Source: an uncultured Clostridia bacterium
GTDB lineage: Bacteria; Bacillota; Clostridia; Christensenellales; Borkfalkiaceae
Direction: 5' to 3'
NCBI GenBank assembly: GCA_947629605.1
Contig: CANREK010000029.1
Span: 1-10,596, forward strand
Length of the DNA stretch: 10,596 nucleotides
Position 1 is the stretch's first letter, and every line of letters begins with the position of its first letter. A program made the translations under genes and the position numbers. Below, one piece after another: positions 1 through 5,250 of the stretch. The notes beneath the pieces are model-generated. The model was not told the DNA's origin, searched no databases, and saw only the letters and a list, made by a program, of their open reading frames with translations.

Positions 1-9
1 CCTTTCTTG

Positions 10-28
10 CCCCCTCCATGGGAGGGGG
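10..28. repeat. GC-rich hairpin, CCCCCTCC/GGAGGGGG
   Basis: A perfect 8-bp inverted repeat (10-17 and 21-28) with a 3-nt loop. The same arm pair recurs at 5161-5179, so it is probably one unit of the interspersed repeat system of this genome. There is no T-run on either side, so it is not a standard intrinsic terminator. Confidence 0.5.
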
Positions 29-30
29 GG

Positions 31-99
31 TGCGGCGTCATGCTGAGCAGTAAAGCATGAACGCAGTCTACGGGAGAGTGTCCGAAGCATCTCGCCGCA
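31..99 (+). repeat. Family B palindromic repeat, copy 1 (69 bp)
   Basis: The element starts with TGCGGCGTCATGCTGAGC and ends with TCCGAAGCATCTCGCCGCA. The arms TGCGGCG/CGCCGCA and ATGCT/AGCAT pair across a ~32-nt interior. A copy of identical length lies in the opposite orientation at 6788-6856, sharing the interior core AGTCTACGG. It belongs to no gene. It is probably a small non-autonomous mobile or structural repeat (REP/MITE-like); this is inferred from the inverted arms and recurrence. Confidence 0.75.
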
Positions 100-115
100 C
101 AGTTGTCCGTATTCG

Positions 116-182
116 CCCCGCGAGATTCTTCGGAATTGCCCCCGTACTCTCTACGAGCCCCGTGGCTCAGAATGACGCGGGG
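116..182 (+). repeat. Family A palindromic repeat, copy 1 (67 bp)
   Basis: The left arm CCCCGCGAGATTCTTCGG pairs imperfectly with the right arm CTCAGAATGACGCGGGG. Other copies are at 2966-3033 (same orientation) and 6527-6593 (inverted, also exactly 67 bp). The interiors of copies 1 and 3 share AATTGCCCCC next to the left arm, so they are true relatives and not just similar hairpins. The upstream flank CCGTATTCG is also shared. Confidence 0.8.
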
Positions 183-205
183 CGGCTCAGGATGAGCACC
201 GGCCG

Positions 206-318
206 CTCATTCTGAGGGAGCGTAGCGACCGAAGAATCCCAGCAAACGGGCGGAGTAATTGCTTCCGTAGGTTTGCTGGGATGTTTCGCTGACGCTCAGC
301 ATGAGCGCAAAGCGCTCA
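206..318 (+). repeat. Family C repeat block, copy 1, with nested hairpins
   Basis: The main hairpin is 238-280, with arms CCCAGCAAAC and GTTTGCTGGG around an interior that includes GGGCGGAGTA and TTGCTTCCGTAG. A near-identical hairpin is at 2879-2919 and a partial one at 5071-5085. Two short alternative hairpins follow: CGCTCA/TGAGCG (293-307) and TGAGCGC/GCGCTCA (302-318). These repeats fill most of the 436-nt gap before the first gene; 319-380 shows nothing recognisable. Confidence 0.7.
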
Positions 319-380
319 TTTTTAATTTCCATTCCCTCCCCTCTTCCAAACAATGGAAGTTGTTTTTTTTCTTTCCCCTC

Positions 381-409
381 TTTACAAAATTCCGAATTTA
401 TAGTATGAT
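381..409 (+). promoter_or_regulatory. Sigma-A-like promoter of the DUF697 gene
   Basis: TTTACA (381-386), a 17-nt spacer and TATGAT (404-409) match a housekeeping promoter, 27 nt before the start codon at 437. It lies in an AT-rich patch directly after the GC-rich repeat block. Confidence 0.6.
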
Positions 410-436
410 AATAAAAAATCACATCGGGAGAAGATC

Positions 437-1453
437 ATGTCCAAGAAAAACAAAAAGGCCGAAGAAAACGGCCAAAAAATGACGATCTACGAATATGAAC
501 AGAAGTATGTGCGGCGGCAGAACGTCAAGGGCGCCAAGGTCTTTTTGCGCGTCTTTGCCGCGATCTTGGGTGTGTTCCTGTTTGTCCTGCTCTTTCTGAC
601 CGCCCTCCGCGTCTATGATATCAACAAGTACGCAGGCTACGCGACGGGCGCCGTCTGTCTCATTCTCTACATCTTCATCTTCGTCATTCCGCTCATCAAG
701 ATCCTCCGTGCGCCCTATTTCATGACGAACGTCAACGCCCAGACGGCCTCTTCCGCCCAGCGGCACAATCGCAAGGTGCGGCAGGATATCGCCGATAAGA
801 TGATCAATTTCACGGCACGGGTCGAGGGCGTGGGCTGGTATGATTCCGAACTCGTCGGCAAGCTCGCCATTGCAAGGAACGCGGGTGACGATGAAGCGCT
901 CAAAGAACATCTCACCGCCCTCTACAAGGGTTCGGTGAAAAAGACGGCAAAATCGCTCATCATGAAGAGCTCCATGCGCTCGGCGATGTACTCCGCCCTG
1001 TCGCAGTCGGAGCGCATCGACGCCGCGCTCGTCATCGCCGTCAACACGCAACTCATCAAGGACCTCGTGTTTTTGTACGGCTTCCGCCCTTCCGACGTCA
1101 AACTCGCAAAGATCTTCGTCGCCGTCATCAAAAATGCGATGATCGCGCTCGGGCTCGGCGGGCTCAACGTCGGGAACGCCGTCGTCAAGACGATGGGCGA
1201 CGCCGTCAAGGGCATCCCGATTTTGGGGAACCTCATCTCCACGATCGTCGATTCCTCGGTTCAGGGCCTCGCGAACGGCACGCTGACCGCCATCATCGGC
1301 TTCCAGACGATCAAATATCTCAATGCGGAATACAATTTGCAGAACATCCTCGACGGCATCGACGTCAGTGAGTCGGAAGCGGAATTGCAGGAGACCTGCA
1401 CCGAGCTCGAAACGCAGCTCAAAAAGCGCAAAAAGCTCGCCCCCGCTGTCTGA
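437..1453 (+). CDS. DUF697 / YcjF-like membrane protein
   Basis: A 338-residue protein of unknown function. It has a short charged N-terminus, two strongly hydrophobic segments (about residues 34-56 and 68-90) and a C-terminal region (about 190-305) that looks like DUF697, the domain of E. coli YcjF and of some Era-like GTPase fusions. The recognisable stretch is NTQLIKDLVFLYGFRPSD (203-220), followed by two more hydrophobic stretches (224-243, 258-275). The C-terminus (311-334) is a charged, probably helical tail. The start has GGGAG about 7 nt upstream. In other bacteria DUF697 proteins often accompany a P-loop GTPase (YcjX), but none is encoded here, so the gene appears to stand alone. Family assignment is from motif memory and the function is unknown. 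No convincing terminator follows it. Confidence 0.7.
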   Translation: MSKKNKKAEENGQKMTIYEYEQKYVRRQNVKGAKVFLRVFAAILGVFLFVLLFLTALRVYDINKYAGYATGAVCLILYIFIFVIPLIKILRAPYFMTNVNAQTASSAQRHNRKVRQDIADKMINFTARVEGVGWYDSELVGKLAIARNAGDDEALKEHLTALYKGSVKKTAKSLIMKSSMRSAMYSALSQSERIDAALVIAVNTQLIKDLVFLYGFRPSDVKLAKIFVAVIKNAMIALGLGGLNVGNAVVKTMGDAVKGIPILGNLISTIVDSSVQGLANGTLTAIIGFQTIKYLNAEYNLQNILDGIDVSESEAELQETCTELETQLKKRKKLAPAV

Positions 1454-1493
1454 TTTTTTGGGGAAGGACGACAAAAATTTTTTCCGTTTCCCC

Positions 1494-1522
1494 TTGACGT
1501 TGTCGCATAATTATGCTATAAT
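1494..1522 (+). promoter_or_regulatory. Promoter of the toxin-antitoxin operon
   Basis: TTGACG (1494-1499), a 17-nt spacer and TATAAT (1517-1522): a near-consensus sigma-A promoter. The spacer contains the perfect 12-bp palindrome GCATAATTATGC (1505-1516), placed where a bound repressor would block RNA polymerase. Confidence 0.85.
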
Positions 1523-1548
1523 AATGCCACAATAGCATAAGATGCTAT
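1505..1548 (+). promoter_or_regulatory. Operator array of the toxin-antitoxin operon
   Basis: Three copies of one 7-mer lie between the promoter spacer and the ribosome binding site: ATGCTAT at 1513-1519 (overlapping the -10), ATAGCAT at 1532-1538 and ATGCTAT at 1542-1548. The last two form an inverted repeat with a 3-nt centre. Phd/YefM antitoxins usually repress their own operon by binding such palindromes next to or within the promoter, so this is the expected site. Binding itself is inferred. Confidence 0.65.
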
Positions 1549-1559
1549 GGAGGTGAAAC

Positions 1560-1820
1560 ATGCCGCAGATCATTCCGATCCGAGATTTGAGAGACACGAC
1601 CAAGATTTCCGAGATGTGCAATGCGACCAACGAGCCGATTTTCGTCACGAAAAACGGCTATGGCGACATGGTCGTCATGAGTATGGCCGCCTACGAGGAG
1701 CGGCTTGCGCAGGTCGAAATGTATTCCAAGATCATGGAAGGCAAGGCGCAGGCCGACCGCGGAGAACTCACCGACGGCCCCGCCGCACTTGCAAAATTGA
1801 GGGCGAGGTATGACAAGTAA
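1560..1820 (+). CDS. Type II antitoxin, Phd/YefM family
   Basis: An 86-residue antitoxin. The N-terminal half (IPIRDLRDTTKISEMCNATNEPIFVTKNGYGDMVVMS) has the layout of the Phd/YefM DNA-binding and dimerisation fold: a short strand, a helix starting near RDL, then the 'pifVTKNGyGdmVvMs' hairpin typical of the family. The charged C-terminal half (about 46-86) would be the toxin-neutralising tail. GGAGGT at 1549-1554 precedes the ATG by 5 nt. It overlaps the toxin start by 11 nt, the normal antitoxin-first order. It should neutralise the toxin by direct binding and repress the operon through the 1505-1548 palindromes. Confidence 0.92.
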   Translation: MPQIIPIRDLRDTTKISEMCNATNEPIFVTKNGYGDMVVMSMAAYEERLAQVEMYSKIMEGKAQADRGELTDGPAALAKLRARYDK

Positions 1821-2130
1821 ATACAGTTTTCGTCTCACCCCGCTTGCCGAACAGGACATTGACGGGGTGCTCGCTTATATATCGGAAACACTCTGCAACG
1901 GAAAGGCCGCGATCGACCTGTTGAACGAGATAGAACGCGCGATCGGAACGATTTGCGAGTTTCCGTATTCGGCCGCCGATTGTCGGATCTTTCTCGTGAC
2001 AGATGAACATATCCGCCATGTCCTCATAGACAACTATGTTTTGATCTACGAGATCAATGAGGCGGAAAAAAGCATCGATATCCTTCGTTTCCGCTATACA
2101 CGCATGGATCCCGCCTCTTTTACCCGATAA
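1810..2130 (+). CDS. Type II toxin, RelE/ParE superfamily
   Basis: A 106-residue toxin that overlaps the antitoxin by 11 nt (ATG at 1810, antitoxin TAA at 1818-1820), implying translational coupling. The pattern is typical of the RelE/ParE fold: two N-terminal helices starting LTPLAEQDIDGVLAYISE, a helix ending in EFPYS (50-54), then core strands IRHVLIDNYVLIYEI (68-82) and a final strand IDILRFRYTRMDP (89-101). RelE-type members cut mRNA on the ribosome, while ParE-type members poison DNA gyrase. The sequence alone does not decide between them, although the basic residues in RFRYTR near the C-terminus sit where RelE-type catalytic residues tend to lie. The reading frame is intact. Confidence 0.9.
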   Translation: MTSKYSFRLTPLAEQDIDGVLAYISETLCNGKAAIDLLNEIERAIGTICEFPYSAADCRIFLVTDEHIRHVLIDNYVLIYEINEAEKSIDILRFRYTRMDPASFTR

Positions 2131-2154
2131 TTTTCTATCCCATATCTATACAAG

Positions 2155-2182
2155 AAAAATCGCCCTGTGGGGCGATTTTTTT
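2155..2182. terminator. Bidirectional intrinsic terminator (toxin / hsp20)
   Basis: Stem CGCCC (2161-2165) and GGGCG (2170-2174) with a TGTG loop, extended by AAAAAT on the left and ATTTTT on the right. It gives a T-run on both strands. It sits between the convergent toxin gene (ends 2130) and hsp20 (ends 2193), so it can serve both. Confidence 0.9.
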
Positions 2183-2192
2183 CTGCAACTTG

Positions 2193-2609
2193 TTATTCGA
2201 TTTCGATGAAGTTGCTCTCTTTCTTTTCCTCGGGGCCCTTCTTGGGAACGGTGAGGGAAAGAATGCCGTTTGCGTACTTCGCCTTGATCTGCTCGCGGGT
2301 GATGTCGTTGCCGACATAATAGCTCCTCGACGTCTGCTCGCGGATCTCCCGACGCAGATATTTCTTGCCTTCCTCTTCCCTCTTCTGCTTTTCGGCACTG
2401 ACGGTGAGGTACCCGTTTTCGAGGCTCACCTTGATCTCATCCTTGCCGTAGCCGGGAAGTTCCAAGTCGAGCTCGTAGGCGTTTTCGGTCTCCTTGATGT
2501 CGGTGCGGAGCTCGCGGTTGCTCTCTTCAAAGAACATGGGTTTGAAGAAGTCGTCAAAGACGTCAAAGAGGTCGTAGTTGTTTTGTCTGGTTTGAAGTTC
2601 GTGTTTCAT
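2193..2609 (-). CDS. Small heat shock protein, Hsp20 family
   Basis: A 138-residue ATP-independent holdase chaperone that binds unfolding proteins as oligomers in the cytoplasm. The short N-terminal arm (1-33) is rich in Phe (LFDVFDDFFKPMFF), as usual for this family. The alpha-crystallin domain spans about 34-124: it starts RTDIKETENAYELDLELPGYGKDEI and ends with the hallmark A-x-x-x-N-G-I-L (110-117, AKYANGIL). The C-terminal I-E-I (135-137) is the I-x-I oligomer-assembly motif. AGGAGG lies 9 nt upstream of the ATG and can pair with an anti-SD arm in the leader. No CIRCE element (HrcA operator) is visible upstream. Confidence 0.95.
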   Translation of the reverse strand: MKHELQTRQNNYDLFDVFDDFFKPMFFEESNRELRTDIKETENAYELDLELPGYGKDEIKVSLENGYLTVSAEKQKREEEGKKYLRREIREQTSRSYYVGNDITREQIKAKYANGILSLTVPKKGPEEKKESNFIEIE

Positions 2610-2618
2610 AATTTGATT

Positions 2619-2638
2619 CCTCCTGTTTTCGAAGGAGG
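2619..2638 (-). promoter_or_regulatory. SD-occluding hairpin in the hsp20 leader (candidate RNA thermometer)
   Basis: On the transcribed (minus) strand, CCTCCT (2638-2633) is an exact 6-bp complement of the Shine-Dalgarno AGGAGG (2624-2619), separated by the 8-nt loop TCGAAAAC. Folding would hide the ribosome binding site. Small heat shock genes are commonly controlled by RNA thermometers (ROSE, fourU), so a heat-melted SD hairpin fits here, though this is neither a ROSE nor a fourU sequence. The pairing is seen; the thermosensing is inferred. Confidence 0.5.
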
Positions 2639-2689
2639 CTGCGGTGGAGCGGAAAAGACCGACACCCGCCGCTTCCTTTGTTCACTTCT

Positions 2690-2716
2690 ATTATACCGCT
2701 CTTTTGCGCTTTTCAA
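2690..2716 (-). promoter_or_regulatory. Candidate hsp20 promoter
   Basis: On the minus strand, TATAAT (2695-2690) is a perfect -10. The best -35 is TTGAAA (2716-2711) with a short 15-nt spacer. It would give a leader of roughly 70-75 nt that includes the anti-SD arm. The spacer is suboptimal, so activity may need an activator. Confidence 0.4.
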
Positions 2717-2753
2717 ACGGATTTTTGCAAAGAATTTGCTATGATTTGAATAT

Positions 2754-2777
2754 AACGTATGTTATATAACATATGTT
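2754..2777. promoter_or_regulatory. 24-bp AT-rich palindrome, probable operator
   Basis: Centred on the perfect 10-mer GTTATATAAC (2761-2770), the symmetry extends to 24 bp with one mismatched pair (2757/2774). It is in the size range of dimeric HTH repressor operators such as TetR or MarR sites. It lies about 145 nt upstream of hsp20 and 440 nt upstream of the nucleoside kinase, so the regulated gene is unclear. Confidence 0.45.
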
Positions 2778-2836
2778 GTTGATTAGTTTTGACACCTTCT
2801 CTGCCCCCCTCTCGCCCCGCGCGCATTCTTGTTGCT

Positions 2837-2873
2837 CTAAGCGCGGCACGAGCGGGCACAGCCCGCGAAGTAA
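2837..2873 (+). repeat. Family D repeat, copy 1
   Basis: The pattern CTAAG-(C)GCGGCACGA-hairpin-GAAGTA contains the stem GCGGGC/GCCCGC (2852-2866) with loop ACA. The relative at 6649-6683 has the same flanks but the stem GCGCC/GGCGC, so both arms changed together. Confidence 0.6.
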
Positions 2874-2878
2874 GAATC

Positions 2879-2919
2879 CCGGCAAACGGGCGGAGTAGTT
2901 GCTTCCGTAGGTTTGCCGG
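2879..2919 (+). repeat. Family C hairpin repeat, copy 2
   Basis: Arms CCGGCAAAC (2879-2887) and GTTTGCCGG (2911-2919) enclose an interior almost identical to that of copy 1 (238-280), including GGGCGGAGTA and TTGCTTCCGTAG. The arms carry a matched A-to-G / T-to-C change relative to copy 1, preserving the stem. Confidence 0.75.
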
Positions 2920-2965
2920 CCTTCGCATTCGCTCAGGATGACGCAATCGGAGTGGTTCGTATTCG

Positions 2966-3033
2966 CCCCGCGAGATTCTTCGGGTCAAGTCATCGGACTT
3001 CGTACAGCCACCGCCGCTCAGAATGACGCGGGG
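2966..3033 (+). repeat. Family A palindromic repeat, copy 2 (68 bp)
   Basis: CCCCGCGAGATTCTTCGG at the left and CTCAGAATGACGCGGGG at the right, with a diverged interior. The ~25-nt upstream flank (ACGCAATCG... CGTATTCG, 2941-2965) is shared with the inverse flank of copy 3 at 6594-6620, so the repeating unit is longer than the hairpin. Confidence 0.75.
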
Positions 3034-3065
3034 CGCTCAGCATGAGCGCACGGCGGGGCGCCGTG
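3033..3065. repeat. Two consecutive short hairpins
   Basis: GCGCTCA/TGAGCGC (3033-3049, loop GCA) is directly followed by CACGGCG/CGCCGTG (3049-3065, loop GGG). The first resembles the hairpins at 293-318. Together with the units at 2837-3033 they fill most of the gap between hsp20 and the kinase gene; 3066-3130 shows nothing recognisable. Confidence 0.5.
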
Positions 3066-3151
3066 TGTTCTTTGACGTCATAAAGAGCGTTGGAAAACAT
3101 GATTCCAATTCACAAAAACAGAAAAATTTTTGCAAAAAATTCAAAAAAGTA

Positions 3152-3180
3152 TTGCAAAATTTTTTGATTTGATGTATAAT
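3152..3180 (+). promoter_or_regulatory. Promoter of the nucleoside kinase gene
   Basis: TTGCAA (3152-3157), a 17-nt spacer and a perfect TATAAT (3175-3180). The spacer is a long A/T run. The leader to the ATG at 3215 is short (about 28 nt) and contains the SD AGGGGA. Confidence 0.85.
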
Positions 3181-3214
3181 AGACTTTCAACGAATCAATT
3201 CAAAGGGGAATCTT

Positions 3215-4873
3215 ATGATAAAAATCAATTTCAACGACCAAACCATCTCCGTCGTGGAGGGAACGCGCGTACTCGACCTCGTCGACAAGAAGGAGAGAAA
3301 AAATCTCGTCGTCTGCCAAGTCGGGTCGCAGGTCAAGGAACTCAACTACCGTCTCTCCGAAAAGAACGACGGCATGACCGTCAAACTTCTCAATCTGAGC
3401 AATGAGGAAGCGGGCAGGGCGTACAGCGCAACGCTGCGCTACATCGTCGCGATGGCGTTCTACAATCTCTATCCCGACGTCAAGATCCGCTTCTCCTACA
3501 ACGTCTCGCGCTCCATCTCCTGCCAAGCGCTCACAAAGAGCTTCAACATGTCGCACGCGTTCGATGCCATCGTCACGGAAATGCAGCGCATCATCGACGC
3601 CGATCTTCCCATCGAGCGGGTCACGGTGACGATCGAAGAGGCGACCGAGATCTACAAAAAGTTCCACCTCGACGACAAGATCGACATCTTAAAGTACCGT
3701 CCCGAAAAGACCGTTCATCTCTACAAGTGCGGCGAATACTACAACTATCTGCACACCTACATGCTTCCCTCCACGGGCTGCATCCATCACTACAACATCA
3801 CGCCTTACAGCCCCGGTATCGTCATCCAATATCCCCGCCACGACTTCGACACCAACATTCCCGAGTTCGAGGAGGAATCCGTCTACTGCCGTTCCTTGCA
3901 GCGGGCGTACGATTGGGCGGTCAAGACCAAGGTCCAGACGGTCACGGACATCAACCGCGTCATCGAAAAGGGCCAGACGCTCGAATTCGTGCAGATGTGC
4001 GAGGCATATCACAACCGCCAGCTCGCACGGCTCGGCGACATGATCGAGAGCGACATCGAGAATGTCCGCCTTGTCGCGATCGCGGGGCCGAGTTCGAGCG
4101 GCAAGACGACCTTCTGCAACCGTCTCCGCATCGAGCTCATCTCCCGCGGCATCAACCCCGTCACGATCTCGATGGATGACTTCTATTTCGAGAAGGACAG
4201 GATCTCCAAGATCCAAGGCAAACCCGTCGACCAACTCGATCTCGAACACACCAACTGCCTCGACATCGAACTCTTCAACAAGTGCCTCTTCGACCTCATC
4301 AACGGCGAAGAAGTCACGCTCCCCCGCTTCAATTTCCAGACGGATAAGCGCGAAGCGGGCAAGACCATCCGCGTCGAGCAGAACGTGCCCATCATCATCG
4401 AAGGCATCCACGCCCTCAACGAAAAACTGACCAAGTCCATTCCGAAACATCAAAAATTCAAGATCTATATCGCGCCACACGCCCAGCTCAACGTCGACAA
4501 TCACTCCCCGCTCTCCGTCACGAATGCGAGGCTCATCCGCCGCATCGTCCGCGACATGCAGTTCAGAAACTGCTCCGCCGCCACGACGATCGACATGTGG
4601 CAGTCGGTGCGGAACGGCGAATTCCGCTGGATCTATCCCAACCAGGAAAATGCCGACTTTGTGTTCAATTCCAGCCTCGGGTATGAGCTCTGCGTGCTCA
4701 AAAAGCTCGCCATGGAAGCGCTCACCAAGATCGAGCCCACCGCGCCGCAGTACCTCACCGCCAACCGCCTCATCAAGGTGTTGAAGTACTTCCATGAGAT
4801 CGACGACGACTCGATCATCCCCTGCAACTCCCTCATCCGCGAGTTCATCGGCGGCAGTTGCTTCGATGTTTAA
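3215..4873 (+). CDS. Uridine-kinase-like nucleoside kinase with ThrRS-like N-terminus
   Basis: A 552-residue protein. The C-terminal part (about 284-500) is a P-loop kinase of the uridine kinase/phosphoribulokinase family: strand VRLVAIA then Walker A GPSSSGKT (291-298), the family motif SMDDFY (319-324), LDLEHTNCLD with a substrate-region acidic cluster, PRFNF (370-374), and IIIEGIHAL (393-401) as the Walker B-like strand. It should phosphorylate a nucleoside (probably uridine or cytidine) using ATP or GTP in pyrimidine salvage; the substrate is not proven. Residues 1-62 resemble a TGS domain. Residues 65-205 resemble the second additional domain of threonyl-tRNA synthetase (CGEYYNYLHTYMLPSTGCIHHY, 172-193), but the HxxxH zinc motif and the CRGPH motif are absent, so editing activity is unlikely. 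This layout is familiar in Clostridia and Thermotogae. SD AGGGGA precedes the ATG. It is monocistronic, with its own promoter and terminator. Confidence 0.88.
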   Translation: MIKINFNDQTISVVEGTRVLDLVDKKERKNLVVCQVGSQVKELNYRLSEKNDGMTVKLLNLSNEEAGRAYSATLRYIVAMAFYNLYPDVKIRFSYNVSRSISCQALTKSFNMSHAFDAIVTEMQRIIDADLPIERVTVTIEEATEIYKKFHLDDKIDILKYRPEKTVHLYKCGEYYNYLHTYMLPSTGCIHHYNITPYSPGIVIQYPRHDFDTNIPEFEEESVYCRSLQRAYDWAVKTKVQTVTDINRVIEKGQTLEFVQMCEAYHNRQLARLGDMIESDIENVRLVAIAGPSSSGKTTFCNRLRIELISRGINPVTISMDDFYFEKDRISKIQGKPVDQLDLEHTNCLDIELFNKCLFDLINGEEVTLPRFNFQTDKREAGKTIRVEQNVPIIIEGIHALNEKLTKSIPKHQKFKIYIAPHAQLNVDNHSPLSVTNARLIRRIVRDMQFRNCSAATTIDMWQSVRNGEFRWIYPNQENADFVFNSSLGYELCVLKKLAMEALTKIEPTAPQYLTANRLIKVLKYFHEIDDDSIIPCNSLIREFIGGSCFDV

Positions 4874-4886
4874 CTTGTCTGAAACA

Positions 4887-4918
4887 TCAAAAAACGACCC
4901 TATGGGGTCGTTTTTTGA
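4887..4918 (+). terminator. Intrinsic terminator of the nucleoside kinase gene
   Basis: CGACCC (4895-4900) and GGGTCG (4905-4910) with loop TATG, flanked by six A and six T, giving a perfect 14-bp stem including the A/T part, 14 nt after the stop codon. It works in + orientation and, by symmetry, could stop opposing transcription. Confidence 0.92.
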
Positions 4919-4920
4919 AT

Positions 4921-4955
4921 GAAAAATGAAAAATGAAAAATGAAAAATGAAAAAT
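4921..4955 (+). repeat. Tandem heptamer, GAAAAAT x5
   Basis: Five exact head-to-tail copies of GAAAAAT directly after the terminator. A related array of four [T/G]AAAAAT units is at 9818-9845. Exact 7-mer arrays are prone to slippage, so copy number may vary between strains. Confidence 0.9.
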
Positions 4956-4980
4956 TGAGGCGGGGAATATTGAGAATGGA

Positions 4981-5003
4981 GCGGCGGGCATTGCGCCCGC
5001 CGC
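4981..5003. repeat. GC-rich hairpin, GCGGCGGGC/GCCCGCCGC
   Basis: A perfect 9-bp stem (4981-4989 and 4995-5003) with loop ATTGC and no T-run. It is similar in style to the 12-bp hairpin at 6908-6935. The following CTCATGCTGAACGCATGTGA (from 5006) resembles part of family B. Confidence 0.55.
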
Positions 5004-5068
5004 GCTCATGCTGAACGCATGTGAAGCATCCCGTTAAACACACGGGGCAACATTTATTGTCCATTGGA

Positions 5069-5115
5069 GTCCGCCCGTTTGCTGGGATTCTTCGCTACGC
5101 TCAGAATGAGCGTGG
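5069..5115 (-). repeat. Family C partial copy plus TTCGCTACGCTCAGAATGAGCG unit
   Basis: CGCCCGTTTGCTGGG (5072-5085) matches one arm of family C, and the partner arm is missing. It is followed by a phrase with TTCGCTACGCTCAGAATGAGC, related to the flanks of the other repeats. The gap 4956-5250 is made mostly of such fragments and hairpins and has no gene. Confidence 0.5.
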
Positions 5116-5160
5116 CGGCACATATGCCGCACGCGAATGCGGTGACCCACCCCCCCCCAC

Positions 5161-5220
5161 CCCCCTCCCGAGGAGGGGGCATGCGCACGGCGTGCCTCTC
5201 ATGCCTTCCCTCGGGGGAAG
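5161..5220. repeat. Three consecutive small hairpins
   Basis: CCCCCTCC/GGAGGGGG (5161-5179, same arms as 10-28), then the 11-bp palindrome GCACGGCGTGC (5185-5195), then CTTCCC/GGGAAG (5205-5220). A C-homopolymer-rich tract (5146-5165) precedes them. Assembly or sequencing error is possible in that tract. Confidence 0.5.
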
Positions 5221-5250
5221 CGTCGCGGGTTCGATTTCCTTCACCTTTTT

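Noticed and set aside
419..1474. Long minus-strand open frame (351 codons) opposite the DUF697 gene
   Set aside because: It is antisense to a gene with promoter, SD and membrane segments. Its protein is an Asp/Glu/Arg-rich mirror composition typical of shadow frames.
1461..1493. GGGGAA/TTCCCC inverted repeat as a terminator after the DUF697 gene
   Set aside because: The loop is long (about 21 nt), the stem is weak and the T-run lies inside the loop instead of after the stem.
2610..2753. CIRCE (HrcA) operator upstream of hsp20
   Set aside because: No TTAGCACTC-N9-GAGTGCTAA pattern is present.
2837..3065. CRISPR-like array in a repeat-rich gap
   Set aside because: The repeats are palindromic, of several types, unevenly spaced and without regular unique spacers or cas genes.
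3689..4795. Long minus-strand open frame (368 codons) opposite the nucleoside kinase
   Set aside because: It mirrors a clearly conserved kinase, and its Asp/Glu/Val/Leu-rich composition arises from complementary codons; no SD or family is seen.
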